Under the pieces are notes generated by a model, which worked only from the letters and a program-made list of their open reading frames with translations, did no database searches and had not been told where the DNA came from. From Betaproteobacteria bacterium (GTDB taxonomy: Bacteria; Pseudomonadota; Gammaproteobacteria; Burkholderiales; SG8-41), in NCBI GenBank assembly GCA_016868035.1, contig VGID01000034.1, positions 1 through 44,489 on the forward strand: a stretch of DNA of 44,489 nt. The letters run 5' to 3'. The stretch's first letter is position 1; the number at the start of each line of letters is the position of its first letter. Position numbers and translations under genes: made by a program. This document shows positions 8,964 through 16,620 of this stretch, one piece after another.

Positions 8964-9284
8964 ATGGGGCTGTTCGGATCGGTGTCGGGCAAGCAGGTTG
9001 ACGAGTTCGCCAAAACCCTCGCGCAAGAGGTCGCCAAGCGCTATCCGCCGACGATGGACCAGGGCAGCGGCGAGCGCAAGGTTTCCCAGAAGCGCCTGTC
9101 CTCGATACTCGAGGAGGCGTTCGAGAAGGCGGTCGCGTACAAGGCCGAGCACAAGCTCGGCGTCTACAAGAAGGCGCGGCTGTCCAACACCTTCCGCTGG
9201 GAACTGCAGGAGCTCGGCTACACCGAGAAGTTCGTGGAAGTGGCCACCGAGGGCCTGGTCGTCTACATCTCCCGCAAGCAGTAA
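8964..9284 (+). CDS. Small conserved-looking protein of unknown function
   Basis: 106-aa, charged, soluble protein starting MGLFGSVSGKQVDEFAKTLAQEV. An AGGAGA ribosome site (8951-8956) precedes the ATG at good spacing. It appears largely helical (AKTLAQEVAKRYPP, SILEEAFEKAVAYKAEHKLGVYKKARL) and ends in a strand-like ATEGLVVYISRKQ. No catalytic motif, signal peptide or membrane segment is visible and I do not recognise the family. It lies 34 nt after the oxygenase gene in the same direction, so it is probably cotranscribed, although its composition does not suggest an enzyme. It converges with the PP2C gene. Confidence 0.65.
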   Translation: MGLFGSVSGKQVDEFAKTLAQEVAKRYPPTMDQGSGERKVSQKRLSSILEEAFEKAVAYKAEHKLGVYKKARLSNTFRWELQELGYTEKFVEVATEGLVVYISRKQ

Positions 9285-9369
9285 CGGCTGCCGGCGGGGC
9301 CGGAACCGCCGCGCGAGGCTGCTTCAGCTGAGCAAGCACGGCGGTGCATTCCGGGCGCAGTGACCCGAA

Positions 9370-10161
9370 TCAGCGCCACCCGGCGCGTTCCGAAAACTCC
9401 CGGATCACGCGCACCAGAATCACCGAAACGTTGTCGCGCCCGCCATTGTCATTGGCCTGCTGGACGAGCTGCTGCGCCGCGAGCGGAAGGTTGGCCTGCA
9501 GCGAGGACAGCGTCAGCTGAACGTCCTCGTCGCTCACCATGTCGCTCAGGCCGTCGGAGCACAACAGATAGATGTCTCCCTTCTGCACCGGATACGAGTG
9601 CACCTCCGCATCCACTTCCGGGTCGATGCCCACGGCCCGCGTCACCAGGTTCTTGTTCTGCGAATAGCGGGCCATTTCCTTGGTAATCATGCCGCTATCG
9701 ATCTGTTCCTGCAACAAAGAGTGGTCGCGCGTGACCTGCTCGAGCTTCTCGCCTCGCATCCGGTACAGCCTCGAGTCCCCGATGTGGCCTACCGTCATCT
9801 GGTTGTCGTACCACAGCGACACCACCAGCGTGGTGCCCATGCCCGAGTAGCGCGGCTGGGTCTGGGCCGCCTGGTAGATCGCCGCATTGGCCCTGGCCGA
9901 TTGCTGGGCGATGAGCGCCTCCGCTGTCTTCGAATTCAAATCGCTCGCGGCATCCGATGCGAGCGCCTTCTTCATCTCGGCGGTGACCATCGCCACGGCG
10001 ATCCCGCTCGCCACCTCGCCCGCGCTGTAACCGCCCATGCCGTCCGCCAGCACCGCAAGACCGATTTCCGGCGCGGTCGCGATGCTGTCCTCGTTGTGCG
10101 AGCGCACCATGCCCGGATGGGTTATGGAAGCGATTTCGAGCGCGGAGTTGAGATTGGCCAT
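9370..10161 (-). CDS. PP2C-family Ser/Thr protein phosphatase
   Basis: 263-aa metal-dependent phosphatase. The ordered PP2C motifs are visible: RSHNEDS near residue 20, LADGMGGYSAGE near 38, GMGTTLV, VGHIGDSRLYRM, LCSDGLSDMVSD and GGRDNVSVILV. The Asp residues that bind Mn/Mg are all retained, so it should be active. No membrane segment is seen. It starts 9 nt after the kinase stop, and the two should act as an opposing phosphorylation pair. Substrates are not apparent in the window. Confidence 0.92.
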   Translation of the reverse strand: MANLNSALEIASITHPGMVRSHNEDSIATAPEIGLAVLADGMGGYSAGEVASGIAVAMVTAEMKKALASDAASDLNSKTAEALIAQQSARANAAIYQAAQTQPRYSGMGTTLVVSLWYDNQMTVGHIGDSRLYRMRGEKLEQVTRDHSLLQEQIDSGMITKEMARYSQNKNLVTRAVGIDPEVDAEVHSYPVQKGDIYLLCSDGLSDMVSDEDVQLTLSSLQANLPLAAQQLVQQANDNGGRDNVSVILVRVIREFSERAGWR

Positions 10162-10170
10162 CTCCCGCCC

Positions 10171-11115
10171 TCATGCGCTCGCCGCGGGCGCGCCCACGAG
10201 GGTGGGTCGGCCCGCAGGCGACAGGCTCTGCAGGCACAGGCGAAGCGCCTTCGCCATCTGCTCGCCGTCCTGGTAGCGGCTCTCGGGATCCTTGGCGAGC
10301 GCGCGGTTGACGATCGCAGCGACGCACGCCGGAAGGGCCGCGTTGCGGGTGCGCACGTCGGGATGGGGCTCGTTGGCGATCCGGAACATGAGCTGCGCCA
10401 TCGAATCCCCCTGAAAGGGAAGGCTGCCGCAACCGAGCTGATAGAGCGTGGTGCCGAGCGAAAACAGATCGGAGCGGCCGTCGACCTTCTTGCCGGAGAG
10501 CTGCTCGGGCGACATGTAGGACGGAGTGCCCAGCACCATTCCGGTCCTGGTCTTGGATAAATCGGTGATGCGTGCGATGCCGAAGTCCGTGACCTTCACG
10601 GAGTCGGCGTCCGGCTCCCACATGATGTTGGCCGGCTTGACGTCGCGATGGATCACGTTGTTCCGGTGCGCGTAGGCGAGCGCGTCGGCCACGCGGGCGA
10701 TGATGGACAGCGCCGTCGGCAGCGGCAGGAGCTCGCCGGGGTTGATGTACGACGTCAGGTCCTTGCCCTTCAGCAGCTCCATCGCGATGTAGGCGAGATC
10801 GTGGTCCTCGCCGGCGTCGTAGATGGTCACGATGTTGGGGTGGGCGAGGCGCCCCGCGGTCTCGGCCTCCCGGAAGAAGCGTTCCTTGATCTCCTTCAAC
10901 TCGCCGGGCGCGAATTCCCGCGAAAACGCGAGCGTCTTGATCGCTACCACGCGCCCGATCGTCGGATCGCGCCCGAGATAGACGACTCCCATGGCCCCCT
11001 TGCCCAGCTCCTTCTCGACCTGGTAGCGACCGAGCGTCGGCTTCGCGCCCGCCCCCAGGAACAACTTGCCCCGGGGATGACCATGGCTCTCGTTGAAGAT
11101 CATGGTATCCAGCAT
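10171..11115 (-). CDS. Hanks-type Ser/Thr protein kinase, probably truncated
   Basis: 314-aa cytoplasmic kinase. Visible motifs are the glycine loop LGKGAMGVVYLGRD, VAIK (K60), the helix-C Glu (E84), HRDVKPAN (156-162), DFG (177-179) and GTPSYMSPEQL, so the catalytic core is intact. Homologues in betaproteobacteria often carry an N-terminal CHASE2 sensor and a TPR-like linker. Here the open frame begins within the linker at ATG 11115, with a poor ribosome site (CTCGGGGGCC). Upstream codons in the same frame read IAQCEPSFRELRTR after one TAG at 11176-11178, so the annotated start may be secondary. Pairs with the PP2C phosphatase. Kinase family certain; truncation inferred. Confidence 0.85.
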   Translation of the reverse strand: MLDTMIFNESHGHPRGKLFLGAGAKPTLGRYQVEKELGKGAMGVVYLGRDPTIGRVVAIKTLAFSREFAPGELKEIKERFFREAETAGRLAHPNIVTIYDAGEDHDLAYIAMELLKGKDLTSYINPGELLPLPTALSIIARVADALAYAHRNNVIHRDVKPANIMWEPDADSVKVTDFGIARITDLSKTRTGMVLGTPSYMSPEQLSGKKVDGRSDLFSLGTTLYQLGCGSLPFQGDSMAQLMFRIANEPHPDVRTRNAALPACVAAIVNRALAKDPESRYQDGEQMAKALRLCLQSLSPAGRPTLVGAPAASA

Positions 11116-11175
11116 GGCCCCCGAGCGCGGAGCGCGCGTCCGCAGTTCGCGGAAGCTTGGCTCACACTGCGCGAT

Positions 11176-11387
11176 CTACCCGACCACGGCCTCGGCCTTG
11201 TTGAGCTTGCGCTCAAAGCCGAGCGCGATGGGCGTCCGATAGCGCGCACGTGGCGGCCCGAACGCCCGGATCGCAGCCCCTGCACGCCAAGCGCTGGATC
11301 AGATCCCCACCGGAGAAAACCAATCGCAGCAGCAGCAACGACGGCCCCGGGTAGCCAGTCGAAGCGCCCACCGTCGAGCTTTTTCAT
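11176..11387 (-). pseudogene. Remnant of the kinase N-terminal CHASE2/linker part
   Basis: Reading toward the kinase, three frames hold fragments of one protein. First, an AAAAGGG ribosome site and ATG at 11387 open MKKLDGGRFDWLPGAVVAAA, a short cytoplasmic start entering a membrane helix. A shift then gives LVFSGGDLIQRL and GVRAAT, resembling the start of CHASE2 domains in betaproteobacterial kinases. After a further shift and an evident large deletion, ALGFERKLNKAEAVVG runs in the kinase frame to a TAG (11176-11178) directly followed by IAQCEPSFREL and the kinase. The assignment rests on remembered family sequences and needs alignment. Confidence 0.6.
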
Positions 11388-11674
11388 CCCTTTTCCCGCT
11401 TTTTGTATTGTTTTCTAGTGGGTTAAAGCTGTTCACTCAATGATTCTACGATAGTTGCCCGAAAAGTATATGTTTTTTTGGGAAGTATGCGTAAAACTTC
11501 ACGCAAATACAGAGGATTGAGGGGTCTTGCGCCACACCCCGTGCGAAAACGGGCCTGGGGGCGCGCTGCGCGGGGCGGACCGGCGTCGGGAATAAGGGGT
11601 CGTGCTCCCTGCCACGCTGCGCTACGCGCACTCCGCGCGCAGCCCGCGGCAGGGTATCGGACAGCCTGCGGTTT
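11388..11674. other. Intergenic, AT-rich stretch and GC-rich hairpin
   Basis: About 290 bp without a gene. 11396-11480 is unusually AT-rich and may hold the promoter of the original, now broken, kinase gene. 11607-11654 can form a long imperfect hairpin (outer arms CCCTGCC and GGCAGGG) just downstream of the formyl-THF hydrolase-like gene on the minus strand. It lacks a T-tract. Confidence 0.4.
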
Positions 11675-12607
11675 CTAGTTGCCAAGTATGGTGCCCGCCG
11701 AAAGACCGGCCGAGCGCGCGAACTCGCCGCCGGAGAGTTTCTTGCCGTCAGCGCCGCGCGCTCGCAGCACTTCGATCGCACCGCCTTGCGCGGTCACCTT
11801 GAAGCTCGCATCCGTCACTTCCGAGACTTCGCCGATCTTGCCGGCGACGTCGGCGAAGCGGCGGAACGGGTGCTTGCGCGCGTCGAAGATCTGCAGCTTC
11901 TTGCCGTTCAACGTCGTCCACGCACCGGGCGCCGGGTTGCAGCCGCGCACGAGGTTGTAGATGAAATCGACGTGGTGAGCCCAGTGGATGCGCGCTTCGG
12001 CATCGCGGCACCATCCTTCGTAGCTCGCCTTCGCCTCGTCCTGCACGGTTTCCTTGTGCTTGCCCGCGGCCACGAGGTCGGCCGCTTCCAGCATCGCCGC
12101 CACGCCCAGCGGGGAGAGCTTGTTGAAGTAGACATCGCCCAGGGTTTCGTCCGGGCCGATATCGCACTCCTTCTGCAGCACGACCGGTCCCTCGTCGAGC
12201 CCTTCCGTGGGACGGAAGATGGTGAGCCCGGTCCGGGCATCGCCCCGGATGATCGGCCAGTTGATGGAGGACGGGCCGCGGTACTTGGGCAGCAGCGAGG
12301 GGTGGTACTGGATGGTGCCGAGCCGCGGCAGCTTGGTGAAGGTGTCCGGCGCGAACTGCAGCACGTAGGCCATGACGCCCAGGTCGGCCTTGAGCCCCTT
12401 CATCGCCTCGTGCGCTTCCGGGCTGCGCAGGGACGCGAACTGGAGCACCTTGAGCCCCCGCTCCTGCGCGACGGCTTTGAGCGGATCCGCCTTCGCGCCG
12501 GGTTTCTCGGGCGCGCAGAACACGCCCGCCACCTCGTCCTTGCGCGCGAGAAACGCCTCGAGCACCGCTTTACCGAAGTCCTGCTGTCCGATGATCGCTA
12601 TTTTCAT
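11675..12607 (-). CDS. 10-formyl-THF hydrolase-like / formyltransferase-fold enzyme
   Basis: 310-aa protein with the formyltransferase fold. MKIAIIGQQDFGKAVLEAFL, YHPSLLPKYRGPSSINWP and GLDEGPVVLQKECDIGP closely follow the N-terminal hydrolase domain of 10-formyltetrahydrofolate dehydrogenase. The catalytic pair would be H102 and D138. Here Y precedes that His, as in that hydrolase domain; Met-tRNA formyltransferase has the N-x-H pattern. The C-terminal 100 residues match the Fmt-type C-domain. There is no aldehyde dehydrogenase domain, so it would release formate from 10-formyl-THF or transfer a formyl group. It ends the oxc-frc operon, 83 nt after frc. The ATG at 12607 is chosen because homology starts there; an in-frame upstream extension looks non-conserved. 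Confidence 0.7.
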   Translation of the reverse strand: MKIAIIGQQDFGKAVLEAFLARKDEVAGVFCAPEKPGAKADPLKAVAQERGLKVLQFASLRSPEAHEAMKGLKADLGVMAYVLQFAPDTFTKLPRLGTIQYHPSLLPKYRGPSSINWPIIRGDARTGLTIFRPTEGLDEGPVVLQKECDIGPDETLGDVYFNKLSPLGVAAMLEAADLVAAGKHKETVQDEAKASYEGWCRDAEARIHWAHHVDFIYNLVRGCNPAPGAWTTLNGKKLQIFDARKHPFRRFADVAGKIGEVSEVTDASFKVTAQGGAIEVLRARGADGKKLSGGEFARSAGLSAGTILGN

Positions 12608-12632
12608 GAGCGTGATCCGTTCCTCGTTGCTC

Positions 12633-12667
12633 GTTTCTCGTCTCACCAGAAACGGGAAACGAGAAAC
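12633..12667. repeat. Inverted repeat between frc and the hydrolase-like gene
   Basis: GTTTCTCGT (12633-12641) and ACGAGAAAC (12659-12667) are perfect 9-bp complements around a 17-nt loop that itself contains GAAACGGGAAAC-like direct repeats. It sits in the 83-nt gap between two cotranscribed genes, so it may stabilise or attenuate the mRNA. No T-tract follows. Confidence 0.5.
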
Positions 12668-12690
12668 AAGTCACTGCTTTCCTGCGGCGG

Positions 12691-13962
12691 TTACGCCGCT
12701 TTTTTGGGCGGCGATGAAAACGCTCCTGCCGCCTTGAGCCGTGCGATCGTGTCGTCGTTGTAGCCGAGCACCTCGCGCAGGACCTCCTCCGTGTGCTCGC
12801 CGAGCGTCGGCGAGCGCTTGATCTCGGCTGGCGAGGCGGAGAGCTTGATCGGCATGCCGACGTTCCACCACTTGCCGCGCTGCGGGTGATCGAGCTCGAC
12901 CCACATGTCGCGGCCGCGTATGTGCTCGTCGTTGGCAAGATCCTCGGTGCTCATGATCGGCCCGCAAGGCACGTCGAGCGGGTTCAGGATTTCCATGAAC
13001 TCGCGTTTCGTGTACTTCTCGGCGAACTTGTTGATGAGCGTCCACATGAGCTGCTGGTTCTTGCGCCGATCGCCGATCTTGGCAAATCGCTCGTCCGTCG
13101 CCAGATCGGGGATGCCCACGTCCGGCCCGATGCGCCTCGCGAGCGCATCCCAGACCGCTTCCTGGACGACGATGTAGAGCCAGTCGTTCGCGCCATGCGG
13201 CTTGCAATGGATGGCGTTGCCGAGCTGCCCGCCGCCCGAGTCGTTGCCCGCGCGCGGCACTTCGCCCATCCCCTTGTATGTCGGCACCGAATACTCGGAC
13301 AGGTCCCCGCGCGTCAGTCGCTGGTGGTCGCGGAACTTGACGCGGCAGAGGTTCATCACGCCGTCCATCATCGCCACCTCGACGTACTGCCCCTGCCCGG
13401 TGCGATTCGCCTGATTGAGCGCCGCCAGCAGGCCGATCGCGAGGTGCAGCCCGGTGCCCGAGTCGCCGATCTGCGCCCCGGTGACAAACGGCGGGCCGTC
13501 AGGCACGCCGGTGGTGCTCATGGAGCCGCCCATCGCCTGCGCCACGTTCTCGTACGCCTTGAAATCAGCGTACGGGCCCGTGGAGCCGAAGCCCTTGATC
13601 GAGCCCATCACGATGCGCGGATTGATCTCGTGCACCTTCTCCCACGAGAAGCCGAGCCGGTCGAGCACGCCGGGGCCGAAGTTCTCCATGACGATCTGGC
13701 ACTTTTTGAGCAGGTCCACGAACACCTGCTTGCCCTCCGCCGTCTTCATGTTGACCGTGATCGAGCGCTTGTTGCAGTTCAACATGGTGAAGTAGAGGCT
13801 GTCGGCGTTCGGGACGTCGCGCAGCTGCCCGCGGGTCGCGTCGCCATGGGGTGGCTCGAACTTGATGACATCCGCCCCCAGCCACGCGAGCAGTTGCGAG
13901 CAGGTCGGCCCGGCCTGCACGTGGGTCATGTCGAGAATTCTCACGCCTTTCAATGCTTCCAT
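12691..13962 (-). CDS. frc: Formyl-CoA:oxalate CoA-transferase
   Basis: 423-aa class III CoA-transferase that exchanges CoA between formyl-CoA and oxalate. It tracks the Oxalobacter enzyme in length and motifs: GVRILDMTHVQAGPTCSQ, SLYFTMLNCNKRSI, VMENFGPGVLDRLGF, catalytic Asp in GAQIGDSGTG (D167), a glycine-rich loop SGGGQLG, and LNPLDVPCGPIMS. A CGAGGA ribosome site precedes the ATG. It lies 103 nt after oxalyl-CoA decarboxylase, which makes the formyl-CoA it uses. The pairing makes the oxalate assignment much firmer than for an isolated class III transferase. Cytoplasmic. Confidence 0.9.
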   Translation of the reverse strand: MEALKGVRILDMTHVQAGPTCSQLLAWLGADVIKFEPPHGDATRGQLRDVPNADSLYFTMLNCNKRSITVNMKTAEGKQVFVDLLKKCQIVMENFGPGVLDRLGFSWEKVHEINPRIVMGSIKGFGSTGPYADFKAYENVAQAMGGSMSTTGVPDGPPFVTGAQIGDSGTGLHLAIGLLAALNQANRTGQGQYVEVAMMDGVMNLCRVKFRDHQRLTRGDLSEYSVPTYKGMGEVPRAGNDSGGGQLGNAIHCKPHGANDWLYIVVQEAVWDALARRIGPDVGIPDLATDERFAKIGDRRKNQQLMWTLINKFAEKYTKREFMEILNPLDVPCGPIMSTEDLANDEHIRGRDMWVELDHPQRGKWWNVGMPIKLSASPAEIKRSPTLGEHTEEVLREVLGYNDDTIARLKAAGAFSSPPKKAA

Positions 13963-14065
13963 TGCGTCCTCGCTCGTTGTCGTTTCCGGTCGCGAGATGA
14001 GCGGCGTTAGTCCGCTCGCTCTCGCGACCGCTTGAGCCGCGCGCTTGTCGCGTCCCCTCCAAGCA

Positions 14066-15802
14066 CTATTTCTTTTTCGCGCTCGTCGGATTCAGACTCG
14101 TGATGCGACCGCTTTCGGTGCCGGCGGTTTCATCGATGACGGCATTGACGAGCGTGGGCTTGCGCGAGCGGACGGCTTCTTCCACGGCCTTGCGCAATTC
14201 CGCCGGGGTCGTGGCATGTACGCCCACGCCACCGAACGCCTCGATCAGCTTGTCGTAGCGCGCGCCCTTGACGAACACGGTGGGCGCCACATCGGGGCCG
14301 CCGGTCGGATTGACGTCGGTGCCACAGTAGACGCCGTTATTGTTGAAAACGACCACGCAGACCGGCAGGTTGTAGCGGCAGATGGTCTCGACTTCCATGC
14401 CGGAGAAACCGAAGGCGCTGTCGCCCTCGATCGCGATCACCGGCTGGCCGCTGACCACGGCAGCTGCAACGGCAAAGCCCATGCCGATGCCCATCACGCC
14501 CCAAGTGCCGACGTCCAGGCGCTTGCGCGGTTTTTGCATGTCGACGATGCTGCGGGTGAAGTCGAGCGCGTTGGCGCCTTCGTTGACCAGAATGGCGTCC
14601 GGATTGGCCTTGATGATGTCGCGCATCACGTTCAGCGCGCTGTGAAAGTTCATCGGCGTCGGATTCCTGGCCAGGGTCTCCGCCATCTTGGCGATGTTCT
14701 TGCTCTTGCGCTCGGCGACGGCGCCCAGCCAGTCCGCAGACGGCTGGGGCCAGTTGGCGCCCATGGCGCTGATACCGCCAAGCATCGCGGACACGCAGGA
14801 GCCGATGTCGCCGACCACCGGAGCGTCGATGCGGACGTTGCTGTCCGCCTCCTGCGGCGAGATGTCGATCTGGATGAACTTCTGGCCGCCCCAGGCCTTG
14901 TGGTCCTTGCCGCCCCAGGTCTTGCCCTTGCCGTGCGAGAGCAGCCAGTTGAGCCGTGCGCCGATCAGCATCACCACGTCCGCCTCGGGCAGCACATAGG
15001 AGCGGGCGGCCGCTGCGGACTGCTCGTGCGTATCGGGCAGCAGGCCCTTGGCCATGGACATCGGCAGGTAGGGGATGCCGGTCTTCTCGACCAGGGCGCG
15101 GATGTCGGCGTCGGCCTGTGCGTAGGCGGCGCCCTTGCCCAGCACGATGAGCGGGCGCTTGGCAGTCTTTAACATCGCAAGGGCGCGCTGCACGGCGTCC
15201 TGGGCCGGGATCTGGCGCGGCGCCGGATCGACCACCTTGATCAGCGATCTCTTGCCGGCTTCCGCGTCCATGGTCTGAGCGAAGAGCTTCGCCGGCAGGT
15301 CGAGGTAGACGCCGCCCGGGCGCCCGGAGACGGCGGCGCGGATGGAGCGCGCGATGCCCACACCGATGTCTTCTGCATGCAGCACGCGGAAGGCAGCCTT
15401 GGCGAGCGGCCTGGCGATGGCCAACTGGTCCATCTCCTCGTAGTCCCCCTGCTGCAGGTCGACGATTTCGCGCTCGCTGGAGCCGCTCACGAGGATCATC
15501 GGGAAGCAATTGGTGGTGGCGTTGGCCAGTGCGGTCAGGCCGTTCAGGAAGCCGGGGGCGGACACCGTCAGGCAGATGCCGGGCTTTTGCGTCATGAAGC
15601 CCGCGATGGCGGCGGCGTTGCCCGCGTTCTGCTCATGGCGGAACGAAATCACGCGCATGCCCGCGGCCTGTGCCCTGCGGGTAAGGTCGGTGATCGGGAT
15701 ACCGGGAAGGCCGAAGATCGTGTCGATGCCGTTCAACTTGAGGGCATCGATGACCAGGTCAAAGCCGTCGGTCACTGCTTGCGATTGTGCATCGGTTGTC
15801 AT
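14066..15802 (-). CDS. oxc: Oxalyl-CoA decarboxylase
   Basis: 578-aa ThDP-dependent enzyme converting oxalyl-CoA to formyl-CoA and CO2. It follows the Oxalobacter enzyme almost throughout: [27 protein letters not shown] with the catalytic Glu (E57), [72 protein letters not shown], and the ThDP/Mg motif [19 protein letters not shown] ending in FNNNG. A GAGGGA ribosome site precedes the ATG. It is first in an operon with frc and the formyl-THF hydrolase-like gene, behind a Crp/Fnr-type promoter at 15844-15886. Cytoplasmic; central step of oxalate catabolism. Confidence 0.95.
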   Translation of the reverse strand: MTTDAQSQAVTDGFDLVIDALKLNGIDTIFGLPGIPITDLTRRAQAAGMRVISFRHEQNAGNAAAIAGFMTQKPGICLTVSAPGFLNGLTALANATTNCFPMILVSGSSEREIVDLQQGDYEEMDQLAIARPLAKAAFRVLHAEDIGVGIARSIRAAVSGRPGGVYLDLPAKLFAQTMDAEAGKRSLIKVVDPAPRQIPAQDAVQRALAMLKTAKRPLIVLGKGAAYAQADADIRALVEKTGIPYLPMSMAKGLLPDTHEQSAAAARSYVLPEADVVMLIGARLNWLLSHGKGKTWGGKDHKAWGGQKFIQIDISPQEADSNVRIDAPVVGDIGSCVSAMLGGISAMGANWPQPSADWLGAVAERKSKNIAKMAETLARNPTPMNFHSALNVMRDIIKANPDAILVNEGANALDFTRSIVDMQKPRKRLDVGTWGVMGIGMGFAVAAAVVSGQPVIAIEGDSAFGFSGMEVETICRYNLPVCVVVFNNNGVYCGTDVNPTGGPDVAPTVFVKGARYDKLIEAFGGVGVHATTPAELRKAVEEAVRSRKPTLVNAVIDETAGTESGRITSLNPTSAKKK

Positions 15803-15843
15803 GCTGAGATCCCTCGCGTTCTCGCCGTCAGTTACTCACACGT

Positions 15844-15886
15844 ATCATAGTGGGCAGTGTGCACATGTGCTATTGACCGCGATCAA
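15844..15886 (-). promoter_or_regulatory. Class II Crp/Fnr-type promoter of the oxc operon
   Basis: On the minus strand TTGATCGCGGTCAA (15886-15873) is one base from the FNR consensus TTGAT-N4-ATCAA. After exactly 23 bases comes TATGAT (15849-15844), a good -10 hexamer. This puts the box centre about 42 bases upstream of the predicted start near 15837, the classic position for activation by a Crp/Fnr protein. The spacer holds a 10-bp palindrome GCACATGTGC (15861-15870) where a -35 would lie. Predicted leader is about 35 nt to the oxc ATG. Confidence 0.65.
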
Positions 15887-16001
15887 GATTCGCATCGTTT
15901 CGGCGCGGGAATCAAGGCCTTTTCCGCCGCGCATTCTGTGGGTTAGGGCCGGAATTCGCTATACTCCTCGGCTGCGGTAGACACCCCCTGCGACCGCCGT
16001 C

Positions 16002-16610
16002 ATGCCCCTGCTCGCGCTCCATCCCGAAGCCAAGATCATACGCGTGCAGCTGCGGCAGAACGTGATCCTCAAGCATCTCACTTCCGCACAGTGGGCGGAG
16101 CTCCAGCCGCTGCTCGAAATCGTGGACTATCCGAAGGGAGAGGCGCTCGAACACCAGGGCGATCGGGCCATGGAACAGTATTTCGTCCTCGACGGCATCC
16201 TCAAGCGCGTGGTGTCGAACGCCCAGGGCAAGGAAATGATCCTGCGCTTCGCCGCCGAAAGCGACATCGACACCAGCTACGCGGCGTGGCGCCTGAAGAC
16301 GCCGATTCCGTACTCGATCCGCGCTGTCACCCGGGTGCGCGCCGCCAAGCTCTCGATGCAGCAATGGGTACAGTTCATTGCGCGCCACGCCGCCGTCAAG
16401 AGCGCGTTCGAGTTCGAGATCATGAAGCTCATGAGCGAAGTCATGGCCCACACCATCACCTTGCACCTGCTGGACGCCCCCGGCCGCGTGCGGCGCTTCA
16501 TGCGCAAGCACTCGGCGCTCGCCGGGCGCCTGCCCAAGAAAGAGCTCGCCTCCTACCTCAACCTCTCGCCCGAGACGCTCTCGCGCCTCAAGCGCCGCGG
16601 CAAGATCTAG
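16002..16610 (+). CDS. Crp/Fnr-family transcription regulator
   Basis: 202-aa regulator. The N-terminal cupin-like effector domain (about residues 15-125) includes VDYPKGEALEHQGDRAMEQYFVLDGILKR. A dimer helix follows, then a short winged-helix end, KELASYLNLSPETLSRLKRRGKI. The recognition helix has E191-x-x-S194-R195, the FNR-type pattern that reads TTGA half-sites. The protein contains no cysteine, so it cannot hold an FNR iron-sulfur cluster; the signal is unknown. It is transcribed away from oxc, sharing the intergenic region with the TTGA-N6-TCAA box, and ends 10 nt from tctA. A TATACT hexamer (15960-15965) may be its -10. Likely regulator of the oxalate genes (inference). Confidence 0.85.
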   Translation: MPLLALHPEAKIIRVQLRQNVILKHLTSAQWAELQPLLEIVDYPKGEALEHQGDRAMEQYFVLDGILKRVVSNAQGKEMILRFAAESDIDTSYAAWRLKTPIPYSIRAVTRVRAAKLSMQQWVQFIARHAAVKSAFEFEIMKLMSEVMAHTITLHLLDAPGRVRRFMRKHSALAGRLPKKELASYLNLSPETLSRLKRRGKI

Positions 16611-16620
16611 GCATCCAGGC

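Noticed and set aside
16002-16610. True FNR oxygen sensor
   Set aside because: The recognition helix is FNR-like, but the protein has no cysteine at all and cannot bind a [4Fe-4S] cluster.
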